64,000 nucleotides of DNA from an uncultured Lachnoanaerobaculum sp. (GTDB lineage Bacteria; Bacillota; Clostridia; Lachnospirales; Lachnospiraceae), in contig NZ_CALLVU010000128.1 in the NCBI RefSeq assembly GCF_938015485.1, positions 1 through 64,000 of the forward strand, read 5' to 3'. The notes under the pieces are model-generated. The model did no database searches and was not told the DNA's origin. It was given only the letters and a program-made list of their open reading frames with translations. Positions 8,931 through 16,711 of this stretch are shown one piece after another (position 1 is the stretch's first letter; each line of letters starts with the position of its first letter). The translations under genes were made by a program, and so were the position numbers.

Positions 8931-9260
8931 ATGGCATGCAGATGTAATGATATAGCTGCTGCGGAGCATGATAGGGAAGTGTTGCGTGATATGCTGGACA
9001 GAATATGTGATACTGAGAATCGTTACAATGAAATCAGAAACAGGTATGGAGATATAATAAATACCGTGGGTATGGCAATCTTCTTATTAGAAGATGAGTA
9101 CAACAGCGCTAAACAAAGAATCGAGAATACGGTTGCTGTGCAAGAGGATGATATAAGAAAATATAAGAGTCATGTAAATAACAGTTTATCAAATCTTGAA
9201 AATAAGATATCGAGAATGGAAAGAGAAGATGAATGGTTCCATGCACATGATGATGATTAA
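8931..9260 (+). CDS. Small helical T7SS-associated partner protein 1
   Basis: A 109-residue, almost wholly helical, highly charged protein beginning MACRCND and ending in an acidic HAHDDD tail. Start ATG 8931 follows a GGAGG site inside the end of the lipase gene; an upstream in-frame ATG (8916) overlaps that site. It is the first of three consecutive small genes after the lipase effector, a position held by targeting-partner (Lap-like) proteins in LXG operons. It probably pairs with the effector's helical C-terminal region for secretion. No enzymatic motif is visible. Confidence 0.65.
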   Translation: MACRCNDIAAAEHDREVLRDMLDRICDTENRYNEIRNRYGDIINTVGMAIFLLEDEYNSAKQRIENTVAVQEDDIRKYKSHVNNSLSNLENKISRMEREDEWFHAHDDD

Positions 9261-9271
9261 GGAGGATTAAG

Positions 9272-9577
9272 TTGGGTAAGACACAGATAGTATGGAAATA
9301 CTCCAATATAGAATTGTTACTTAATATTATAGAGAATGCCAACAATGATATAGAAGAGCTGATGTCTGAGATAAGAGAGCAGAATAGAGTATTAAGTGAG
9401 AGTATGTCAGGTTCAAGTAAAGAATCATTTGAAAGCAGTTATCTAAAACTACATAGTCATATGATAAAGCTAAGGATTGACTTGGAAGATCTTGTTGCAA
9501 AGGGAAGAGATGCCGTAAGACTGACAAAGGAACAGGATGAAAAAATATCGGGAAAGATAGGTAAAAGAAAGGGTTAG
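9272..9577 (+). CDS. Small helical WXG100-like partner protein 2
   Basis: A 101-residue helical protein with two predicted helices split near SGSSKESFESS, which sits where WXG100 proteins have their W-x-G turn but lacks the tryptophan. TTG start, with a GGAGGA site six bases before it. It likely forms a helical-hairpin partner for the lipase effector. Confidence 0.65.
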   Translation: MGKTQIVWKYSNIELLLNIIENANNDIEELMSEIREQNRVLSESMSGSSKESFESSYLKLHSHMIKLRIDLEDLVAKGRDAVRLTKEQDEKISGKIGKRKG

Positions 9578-9579
9578 TT

Positions 9580-9891
9580 ATGGATAACAAAGAAACAGAC
9601 CTCTATCTAAAAAACGAATTGATATATGATACTGTAACAAAATATGTTGAGAATCTTAAAAAGGTAGAAAAACAAGTAAAGTATATATCTACAAGGATGA
9701 AATCCACAAGTATAAGTGAGTGGGGAGGTTCGGGTAGAACCGGATTTGAAGAATCGCTTAACAAATGGGTTGTTCAGGCCGGTGAAGTGGAAAAAGAGAT
9801 AGATGCACATAAGAATATAATAGATGAATTGCTAAAAAGTTCAGCAAGTCTATTTAAGGGTGAAAAAGATATAACTGATAATATTGAATAG
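9580..9891 (+). CDS. WXG100-like partner protein 3
   Basis: A 103-residue protein with a clear helix-turn-helix layout and a W-G-G turn in SEWGGSGRTGFEESL at about residues 45-60, as expected for the WXG100 superfamily. It starts two bases after the preceding stop and completes the lipase operon. Likely a secreted partner or structural T7SS substrate. Eighteen codons of its 3' neighbourhood are repeated before esaA at 10808-10848, showing that esaA once followed directly. Confidence 0.7.
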   Translation: MDNKETDLYLKNELIYDTVTKYVENLKKVEKQVKYISTRMKSTSISEWGGSGRTGFEESLNKWVVQAGEVEKEIDAHKNIIDELLKSSASLFKGEKDITDNIE

Positions 9892-9913
9892 AATGATAAT
9901 TTTGGGAGGGCAT

Positions 9914-9943
9914 ATGAACAAAATTTTGCGCTATGAAGTTTAG
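9914..9943 (+). pseudogene. Aborted copy of the esaA start at a duplication junction
   Basis: GGAGGG and ATG are followed by five codons identical to the start of esaA (MNKIL), then the sequence switches at AAAATTTT to the block upstream of the WXG100 gene and stops after nine residues. It marks the join of a tandem duplication and is not a working gene. Confidence 0.85.
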
Positions 9944-10068
9944 CACAATAAAATATACAAACATATATTAAATATTACAAAATACTGAAGCAATTATTTA
10001 TTTATACTTCTATAAAATATTAAAACATGTAAAATAATAAAAAATATAGAATTATAATGTACATACTA

Positions 10069-10097
10069 TTGAAAATGCACAAAGCAAGTGATATAAT
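10069..10097 (+). promoter_or_regulatory. Sigma-A promoter for the WXG100 gene
   Basis: TTGAAA, 17-base spacer, TATAAT, about 37 bases before the ATG with AAGGAGGA in the leader. Strong match to a vegetative promoter, as expected for an abundant secreted WXG100 protein. Confidence 0.65.
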
Positions 10098-10134
10098 ACA
10101 ATTGTTCTAAAAAAAACACAAGGAGGACACTTCT

Positions 10135-10425
10135 ATGGCAGGACAGATTAGGATTACACCTGAACAGATGCATGCAAGAGCAGGTGAGTTTAGAAATGCG
10201 GAGTCGGAGTACTCAAGAGTAATTAGTACTATGAGAAATCTGATAAACACATTGCAGGGTGAATGGGAAGGTGCGGCAAGTGAGAGCTTTGCAGCACAGT
10301 TTGAGTCATTACAGCCTTCATTCAATCAAATGGATCAGTTGATACTGGACATAGCAAAGCAGTGTGATGACGTGGCAGATGCAACTCAGGCATTAGATGA
10401 AGAGATTGCAAGCAAGTTTAAGTAG
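10135..10425 (+). CDS. esxA: WXG100 family T7SS substrate (EsxA-like)
   Basis: EsxA-type proteins are secreted as dimers by the type VII system and are needed for export of other substrates. The 96 residues fit the family exactly: helix one to about residue 40, the turn GEWEGAAS with W-E-G, and a second helix ending DEEIASKFK. It opens with IRITPEQM, typical of this family. An AAGGAGGA site precedes the ATG. The gene sits just upstream of esaA as in the Staphylococcus ess locus, separated only by a decayed duplicate segment. A hairpin (10438-10508) follows. Confidence 0.93.
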   Translation: MAGQIRITPEQMHARAGEFRNAESEYSRVISTMRNLINTLQGEWEGAASESFAAQFESLQPSFNQMDQLILDIAKQCDDVADATQALDEEIASKFK

Positions 10426-10437
10426 AAGTTAGTTTTG

Positions 10438-10508
10438 TAGCCCATGTATTTATGTTATCGATAAGTTATTATTTAGTTTATTAAGATATATGAATACATG
10501 GGCATTTT
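10438..10508 (+). repeat. Repeat hairpin element, copy C
   Basis: Identical to copy B: TAGCCCATGTATT and AATACATGGGC pair around an AT-rich loop, followed by ATTTTT. It may act as a partial terminator that sets WXG100 transcripts above esaA. Confidence 0.8.
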
Positions 10509-10525
10509 TGAATTTAAAGGTAAAA

Positions 10526-10848
10526 AATGCAAAATAGAAAACTGAGTAAGAATGAACGATGAAGTAGGGTTGAAGGATGGATATAGTATTAACAAATGCA
10601 TTGCTATAATATTAGCCGGAAGGATAATGATGGTGACAAAAAACAAGATCACAATCCGGAGGGAATACAAGCTTGTACATTTGAAAGAGATGATCAGATA
10701 TATATCATTTAGAGGAACGCCAAGAAAATCATAGCGAGATTATGGAGGCTAAGTTTGTAGCCGGTATGTATGGAGGAAAGTGATACGGCATGCAGATGTG
10801 ATGATATAACTGATAATATTTAATAGAATGATAATTTTAGGAGGGCAT
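10526..10848 (+). pseudogene. Scrambled remnants of the lipase operon
   Basis: Four fragments of the 6436-9913 operon lie end to end: the first ten codons of the membrane protein (10526-), a roughly 120-base piece of the lipase gene around the oxyanion region (about 10610-10732, frameshifted, matching 7456-7572), the last codons of the lipase with the start of partner 1 (10735-10805, matching 8880-8950), and the end of partner 3 with the esaA ribosome site (10806-10848, matching 9870-9913). A short reading frame across 10552-10734 is chimeric and not credible as a gene. Confidence 0.85.
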
Positions 10849-12957
10849 ATGAACAAAATTTTAAAGTCGACAAAGTTGATAGTGGTAGCTTTAAGCATAT
10901 GTATGCTGTGTAGCGGTATAGTTCTCGGATCTATTTCCAATACAGAGATTCCACAAAATATTAATACAGCTAATAATTATCAGACTATTGAAAATGACAA
11001 GTCATATAAAGTGGTGTCCACTAAAGATATAGCTGTAGTGAACTTGGATGACGGAGTAAAGGTAAAAGGAAAGAAAGCATACTATGCCGGGAAGATAATA
11101 ACACTTCCGAATGAACATTTTAACATGACGGGATTGGATGATGCCAGAAACGGATTAAAATCAGGAAAGTATGGTGCATACATAGTAATACCTGCCACAT
11201 TTTCAAAAGCGGTGGAGAGTATAAACAATGATCCACAAAAAGCCACAATAAAATACACGGTTAATGCGGATAATAATGACGCATCACTTGCAAGTATTGT
11301 GAATGATATAAATTCATTTGCATCTGTTGTAAGTGAAAATATAACATTTATATATGTGAGTGCAATATTGGAAGAGTATCACAGAGCTCAGGACAATACA
11401 AAGGTAATACTAAAAAATGACAGTATAGACCTTGACAATATAAACAGCATATCGCCTGAAAGTTTATTGGGCAGATATGAGAATGTTAAAGAAAATAATA
11501 TAGATTTTAAGTCTACAGATATAGATTTGGATAAATATAATATAGAAAATGAAAATATAGTTGATTCGTTTTCAAGGGAACTAAGGGAAGCCAAGGAAGA
11601 AAATGAAAGAAACTTTGATAATATAAAGAGAGAAGGGGAAGAAGTAAGAACAGGTGCAGACAGGTTTGGGAGATTTTTTGAAAGCCTTACACCACTGAAG
11701 GATGCTTCGGGAAACAGTGTATACTCAAACGGATTTACAAATATTGAAAGACTTTTAAGCGGTCATAATGACAGGTTAAATTCGTCTTTTAATATGTTTG
11801 ATGAGATATTTAAGAGACAGAATGAACAGACAAAGAATGTCTTGCAGGAAGAGGCGAATGTGCATCTTGCATCAGAGTCAAACGCACTACGTAGTCGAAT
11901 TAATCTCGAAATAGGCGGTATCATAGAAAACAGCTACAGAAGAATATTTGAAGAGGAGTATCAAAATATACAAAGAAGCGGTATGGAGCTTATGAGGAGA
12001 TATATAGAAAATGTGATAAGGCATGAACTTGTTATGGATACAGAGGAGAGAGGTTATCTTCTGTCAAGGCTTGCTACAGCTTCAGATGCAATCATGCGTG
12101 AAGATATAAATACGGCAACAATGTCCAATGCGGTAAGTAGAATGCGTGATAATATTGTGCCTACATTTAATGTAACGATGAATCCTTTTGTCGGGTCAAA
12201 TACATACTTGACAGGACTCAATACGGCAGCTGATGCGGATTTTAATACAATAAAAACGACATTAAATTTCCCGATAGAGGAACTGAATGAAGTTTTTAGG
12301 AATGATATAGAAGATGTTATAGATAACTCGGTATCAAGTCTGGCAGCAGAGGTAAATGATAAATCAGGGGAGTTTAACGAGGTGCAAAGAAGATATATGG
12401 ATTTGCTGGATGACTACAATCCATATGCACATCTTAATGACAGCTATATGTCAAGAGCTGCAAATGAACTGGAGAGAAGTGCAAACATCGCATTTTCAGA
12501 GTTTAGAGATAAACAGACGGACGATGAGAAGCAAGTCTATGACATCATGAGATTAAGCGATGAGAATATCAGACTGTATGATGAAAGTATAGGTAAAGCT
12601 TACGACACTACAATGAAGAACGTAGTAGACGTGGTAAACGCACTTAGAAGTAAAAAGGAAGACACAAAGTCAAAGAACAGTGAGCTTATGAGTGATTTTT
12701 CAGATAAGCTTTCATATACAAGACTTGGAAGTATAGGAAATAAAGATGCGTATGACTTTATATCAAGTCCTGTAGAGATATCACCTAATGACGACAGCAA
12801 TATAGAAGTACAAAGTGACTATATGTACAATATGCCGTCAAAGAAGAAAAGCATCTTAGATAATAAATATACAAAAGGTGCTATATCTGTCGGAACGATA
12901 AGCTTTATTATATTGATGGCACTGGTGATAAATTCTTTATTTAAAAAGTTGGTTTAA
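10849..12957 (+). CDS. esaA: Type VII secretion protein EsaA/YueB family
   Basis: EsaA/YueB is a membrane component of the firmicute T7SS with a large extracellular domain. The 702-residue protein has one N-terminal membrane helix (~7-28), the family's signature block IAVVNLDDG ... MTGLDDARNGLKSGKYGAYIVIP ... QKATIKYTV, a long coiled-coil middle and one C-terminal helix (~678-698, SFIILMALVI). Staphylococcal EsaA has several C-terminal helices, so this form is shorter in the membrane. The start ATG 10849 follows GGAGGG; an in-frame ATG 21 bases earlier (10828) precedes that site. It is followed by hairpin D and an LXG cassette. Confidence 0.85.
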   Translation: MNKILKSTKLIVVALSICMLCSGIVLGSISNTEIPQNINTANNYQTIENDKSYKVVSTKDIAVVNLDDGVKVKGKKAYYAGKIITLPNEHFNMTGLDDARNGLKSGKYGAYIVIPATFSKAVESINNDPQKATIKYTVNADNNDASLASIVNDINSFASVVSENITFIYVSAILEEYHRAQDNTKVILKNDSIDLDNINSISPESLLGRYENVKENNIDFKSTDIDLDKYNIENENIVDSFSRELREAKEENERNFDNIKREGEEVRTGADRFGRFFESLTPLKDASGNSVYSNGFTNIERLLSGHNDRLNSSFNMFDEIFKRQNEQTKNVLQEEANVHLASESNALRSRINLEIGGIIENSYRRIFEEEYQNIQRSGMELMRRYIENVIRHELVMDTEERGYLLSRLATASDAIMREDINTATMSNAVSRMRDNIVPTFNVTMNPFVGSNTYLTGLNTAADADFNTIKTTLNFPIEELNEVFRNDIEDVIDNSVSSLAAEVNDKSGEFNEVQRRYMDLLDDYNPYAHLNDSYMSRAANELERSANIAFSEFRDKQTDDEKQVYDIMRLSDENIRLYDESIGKAYDTTMKNVVDVVNALRSKKEDTKSKNSELMSDFSDKLSYTRLGSIGNKDAYDFISSPVEISPNDDSNIEVQSDYMYNMPSKKKSILDNKYTKGAISVGTISFIILMALVINSLFKKLV

Positions 12958-12973
12958 GTAAGTAAAGATTCTA

Positions 12974-13041
12974 TAGCCCATGCATATATGTTATTGATAA
13001 GTTAAAGTATTTTAGTTTATTAAGGTAAGTGTATGGGCTAT
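12974..13041 (+). repeat. Repeat hairpin element, copy D
   Basis: TATAGCCCAT and ATGGGCTATA pair around a loop that again contains TTATTGATAAGTT and TTTAGTTTATTAAGG. It stands between esaA and the LXG cassette. Less T-rich after the stem than B and C, so termination is less certain. Confidence 0.7.
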
Positions 13042-13087
13042 ATATTAACAGCAATGGATTTTATTAGTATGCATATAAAGGAGAGAT

Positions 13088-13354
13088 ATGAACAAAACGA
13101 TATCAAATAATACATTAATTGTGGACAGATTGGTAGATGATATAAGTGAAAAATCAAGTGCATTTTCATTGAATTATGTAGATCTAGGATTGGACTGTAC
13201 AAATGAAGGTGTGGATGAGGAATGCAATGATTGTTACGAGGATGCATCACATTTTACAGAAGAATACAAGATTTATATTGATAATTTAAAGTCCTATATA
13301 AAATCAATCAGTGAAGCTATGGTTGAAAAGGACAAGGGGTTTTTTGGAAAGTAG
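13088..13354 (+). CDS. Small LXG-partner protein (first cassette)
   Basis: An 88-residue acidic helical protein with paired cysteines (LDCTNEGVDEECNDC). A paralogue with the same layout stands before the second LXG gene (22063), sharing TISNN, GLDCTN, FTEE and a final EKDKGFFG. Position directly before an LXG toxin and size match the DUF3130/DUF5344-type partner proteins that bind the LXG domain and guide it to the secretion machine. The exact family is uncertain. An AAGGAGAG site precedes the ATG. Confidence 0.75.
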   Translation: MNKTISNNTLIVDRLVDDISEKSSAFSLNYVDLGLDCTNEGVDEECNDCYEDASHFTEEYKIYIDNLKSYIKSISEAMVEKDKGFFGK

Positions 13355-13371
13355 ACGATAGAGGAGAGAGT

Positions 13372-15273
13372 ATGGGTATACATATAAATAAAAAAAATAT
13401 TATGGAAAAGTCATGGAGTATGAGAAATAACATAAAAACAACAAAAGATCGTGCGTCTGTTATATTCAGGAGTATAGAAAACTTTAATTATACAGAAAGC
13501 ATTCTTATGGGAAAGGCATGGGATGCGGCAAGAGAATACACAAATAAGGTTCAACTTCCTATACTTAGAATGTATATAGAATATTTGGAACTTGATGATG
13601 AAGCTTGTGGTAAATATGCAAGGGCAGCAAGTAAACTGCCGGGTTACGAAAAGCTGGATGAAGATGTCATAATAAACAAAAAAGAAAAATTTGAAAGATT
13701 ACTTGATAGAGAATATAACAGAACTAATCCAAGAGATACAATTATAATGTTCTATGAGAAGCGAATAGATAGATGTGAAAGACTGTTAATGTATATAGAA
13801 GATTTTTGCTGTGAAGTACATAATATATTTGCAGAAGTATTGTCAGTTAAGTGGCAGTTATATAGTTTACATAACAATTTAAAAATGATAAGTATTGACG
13901 AGAGAACCAATACAATGGTGGAACCTGCAGGTAATGAGAATATAAAAAGTATATTAAAGGATTTAGAAAAATATTATGCTGAAATAAAGGAAAAGGATTT
14001 GTTAAAAAGGAAAAATGAACTAAATGATTTATATACGAATTATGGTGCAAGGGTAGTTATAGAGAATGTTCTTAATTATCCCGAAGAGAAACGTTTATAT
14101 AGTGATATAGAAAAAGAAGACTATATAATGCTTGCAAAGGCACTTATGGAAAGCCGTGGTGAAGCATATATAAGTAATGTAAAATTAACTCTGACAAATT
14201 GCTATGACTTTGAGAAGGCCCTTTCTGATTTTGAAAATGATATGCCAAAGGTTAGTTATATATACGAGAAAAATGACAAGATGGATAAAGTACGAATCGG
14301 ATTAAGCAGCTTAATAGAAAGATTAAATAAGGATACAGCCATTACAGAGATACAGAATGAAAAAGTAAGAGATGACAGACAAAATCTGATGCAACTTACA
14401 CAAGCCTTTTTATCTCTATGTGCTTATGAACATAGAATAGTAAAAGATAAAGTTGAGCTTTATGAAAGTGATGCAGATCCGGTAAAGATAAATGTAAGTC
14501 GAGACAGTAAAGATAATCTTGAAATTAATTTTAAAGAGTATGCGGAGACCGTCGAAGGTGATGCAAATTGGAGAGATTATAAGGATATAAGTTTGATAGT
14601 ATCTGCTCCTAAGACAGGAGAAGATGCCGGTATAGGTGTAAGTGGAGAAGGTTGGGATTATGTAGAGCATGGATTTGAAATTGATAAAGCAAAATACTAT
14701 AGTATCGGTAACAGTATTGGAAAGGCAGGTTTAACTATTTATATAGGAAATCTGGGAGTAAACTTAGGAAAGATATTTGGCGGAAAGGTAGGTACAGCAC
14801 TGGGAAAATTGGGAGATGCATATACTGTTATGGGATGTGCTTCCGAAATCTCAGATATACTGAGTGAAAAAGACCAAAAAATATTTGAAAAAGGAAAAAG
14901 TACAAGTGAATTATAGATTCCTGTAAATAAATTTAATTTGGGTTATGTGTCATCGTGGATAAGAGAAAATGTTCCTAATGGTGAAAAAGATTATAATATC
15001 AATACATATATGTATACTATTTATCCAAGTTATACAGTGGATGTATATGAAGGTGTTAAGCCAACCACAAAATTGATAGACATCTGTAATAAGAATTTAT
15101 CTAAGGGAGGAAGACTTGAAGAATATGCAGTTGAACTTGGATATGATGAAAGTAACCCTATAACAGTTGATAATATATGTAGTAGACTATATGAAATAGA
15201 ACAAATGAGGGTAAAGAGTTCGGATATTAAAAATAGGATTAAAAGAACAGTAGATATTACATCAGAGGAGTAG
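13372..15273 (+). pseudogene. LXG-domain T7SS toxin split by one in-frame TAG
   Basis: Codons 1-514 give an N-terminal LXG-like helical domain (MGIHINKKNIMEKSWSMR, about residues 1-200), a module shared with three membrane proteins (from RKNELNDLY), and a glycine-rich hydrophobic segment (GLTIYIGNLGVNLGKIFGG). A single TAG at 14914-14916 interrupts the frame; after it the same frame continues for 118 codons and aligns with the intact paralogue at 22351 (VNKFNLGYVSSW against VQIFNLFYVSSV, then NLSKGGRLEEYA and DESNPIT). Read through, it would be about 633 residues against 624 for the paralogue. The stop removes the C-terminal part of the putative toxin module. Confidence 0.82.
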
Positions 15274-15277
15274 GTTT

Positions 15278-15760
15278 ATGCTAAGGAAATATAAGAAGAT
15301 AATTTGTATAACCATAATTACTATTATTTTATTTGTACTATATAATGTAAACAAAATAGCTTTTTTCCATGATCCGGAGTTTGAAAGATTAGTAAGAAAA
15401 TCTAAAGCTAATAACATGGTTATGACTGTAATTAAAAGGTATAAACCTATTGAAGGAATTATATGGAAGCGCAATTTAGAAAATATTGATATAGTAAGTA
15501 TAGACTTTAGAGAGTATAAAATAAGAGATATAAGTGACCTGGTATATTTTAAGAATGCTAAATCAATATGGTTGGTATATTCAAGTGCATATGACGGAGA
15601 TAAGAGTATATATGATGATGAGCATGTACTTGATAATTTATACAAAATAAAAGGTTTAAAATACTTGGATGACTTGCAATTATATCATTTAAAGTTAGAT
15701 GATAAGGATATAGAAAATATAAAGGAGATGTTTCCGAATGCAAGAGTAGTTATTGAGTAA
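15278..15760 (+). CDS. Membrane-anchored LRR-cap-like protein, copy 1
   Basis: A 160-residue protein with one N-terminal membrane helix (~8-26), then KIAFFHDPEFERLVRKS and repeats of the form VSIDFREYKIRDISDLVYFKN and SIWLVYSSAYDGD. The pattern F-D-x-E-F-x-x-x-V-R followed by I-x-D-I-S-x-L-x-Y-F-K-N resembles the cap and first turns of internalin-like leucine-rich repeats. Three paralogues (24222, 30097, 33683) lie after the other LXG toxin or before toxin-module membrane proteins. Its start is five bases after the toxin frame. An immunity role is inferred from position only. Confidence 0.72.
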   Translation: MLRKYKKIICITIITIILFVLYNVNKIAFFHDPEFERLVRKSKANNMVMTVIKRYKPIEGIIWKRNLENIDIVSIDFREYKIRDISDLVYFKNAKSIWLVYSSAYDGDKSIYDDEHVLDNLYKIKGLKYLDDLQLYHLKLDDKDIENIKEMFPNARVVIE

Positions 15761-15803
15761 ATATATAAAGACTTAGTCCGATGTCAAGATTGGGAGGTAT
15801 AGA

Positions 15804-16076
15804 ATGAGAACAGACGAGCATAATTGTGATACCGGAAAGTTGCTTAGGGAAGATTATGAAGCAGCTTTTAAAGCATTTATTATTGAAAAAGAGGAACGAG
15901 AAGATATTTATAGACAGTGTAAGGAAATAGATGAAGAACTTATAGAGTGTCTGGGGTATTGTGATGAAACCGAAACAATGGAAGAAGAATTTGCAGAGTT
16001 TAAAAAACAAAGTGATAGGGAAATTAGTAAAATGGAAGAGGAGCTAAATAATTTGAAAATGAAACTTGAATCGTAA
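15804..16076 (+). CDS. Coiled-coil LXG-cassette protein, copy 1
   Basis: A 90-residue highly charged helical protein. From residue 17 it matches the protein at 24915 closely: FxIEKEEREDIYR, EIDxxLIxCLGYC, MEEEF and EFKKQSDRE. No membrane segment. Similar small coiled-coil proteins (for example DUF3958, Lap2) accompany LXG toxins in streptococci; here the gene closes the cassette and does not open it. A GGGAGGT site precedes the ATG. Confidence 0.7.
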   Translation: MRTDEHNCDTGKLLREDYEAAFKAFIIEKEEREDIYRQCKEIDEELIECLGYCDETETMEEEFAEFKKQSDREISKMEEELNNLKMKLES

Positions 16077-16106
16077 AATAATCGACATAGGAGGAGACGG
16101 TAATTT

Positions 16107-16496
16107 ATGCAACTGGATTTGGATACTAATGTTCTTAAGGTAAGGGATCAAAGTAATAAAGTGGCCCTTACGGATCAGTATCCCGATATCAATATTTTGA
16201 CCAAAGAAAGTAGGGAAAAACTTGAAAATCGGGAGCTTGATAAGAATAGAAGATATGACGAGCTTATAAATAATTTGACATTTACCGTCAATGATGAACA
16301 GTTACCTAAGGAGCTTGTACAGCGAGAGATGAGAGAACTTAATATTTTCACCTCAAAGGCAGACTATTACAATTTGACATATAAAGATGAAAAAACTATA
16401 AGTCCAATATTTTCTATAATATTTTTAATATTTATGGGAAGCATTGGGCTTCTTTTTGCATTAAATCATGGAAAGAGGAAACAGCATGCACATTGA
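16107..16496 (+). CDS. essA: Probable type VII secretion protein EssA
   Basis: A 129-residue protein with a charged N-terminal part and a single C-terminal membrane helix (~99-119, SIIFLIFMGSIGLLFAL) followed by a basic tail NHGKRKQHAH. That layout and the position immediately before esaB-essB-essC match EssA, whose sequence is poorly conserved. The extended segment ELNIFTSK before the helix recalls the staphylococcal protein. The start ATG is ten bases after GAGGAG, slightly far. The next gene overlaps by 11 bases. Confidence 0.68.
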   Translation: MQLDLDTNVLKVRDQSNKVALTDQYPDINILTKESREKLENRELDKNRRYDELINNLTFTVNDEQLPKELVQREMRELNIFTSKADYYNLTYKDEKTISPIFSIIFLIFMGSIGLLFALNHGKRKQHAH

Positions 16497-16710
16497 TTTT
16501 ACACTACAAATAGATGATAAAAAAATAGATTTAAGTATGAACAGCAAGCAGTGCATAGGTGAGGTCACGAAAGATGTCATTGGGATAAGAAAAGATTTAC
16601 TCTCCGACTATTACCTCTCATGTATGCAACAAAGGATGATAAGTGCGTATAAAACATTGGAAGAGGAAAATATAAAAAACGGTGACAGATTAGTGGCGGT
16701 AAGGAGATGA
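16486..16710 (+). CDS. esaB: Ubiquitin-like T7SS protein EsaB/YukD
   Basis: EsaB/YukD is a small ubiquitin-fold cytoplasmic protein that regulates or assembles firmicute T7SS. The 74-residue product has the beta-grasp pattern: IDFTLQIDDKKIDL, a central helix region and a final NIKNGDRLVAVRR, where the G-D-x-L turn is typical. ATG 16486 is preferred over an in-frame ATG at 16468 because AGAGGA lies eight bases before it. It sits in the canonical place before essB. Confidence 0.88.
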   Translation: MHIDFTLQIDDKKIDLSMNSKQCIGEVTKDVIGIRKDLLSDYYLSCMQQRMISAYKTLEEENIKNGDRLVAVRR

Positions 16711-16711
16711 C

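Larger units (their letters stand above)
9920..10560 (+). repeat. Second copy of the WXG100 segment (pairs with 5979-6470)
   Basis: Bases 9920-10134 match 5979-6196 with scattered differences. After the first two codons the intact gene holds a 51-codon segment missing from the first copy; from its codon 54 to about 10525 the two copies look identical, then nearly so to the first codons of the 6436 gene. The uneven divergence suggests gene conversion or selection on the 3' part. Confidence 0.88.

Noticed and set aside
10552..10734. 60-codon open frame between the WXG100 gene and esaA.
   Set aside because: It is assembled from out-of-frame scraps of the lipase operon, so it is a duplication by-product.
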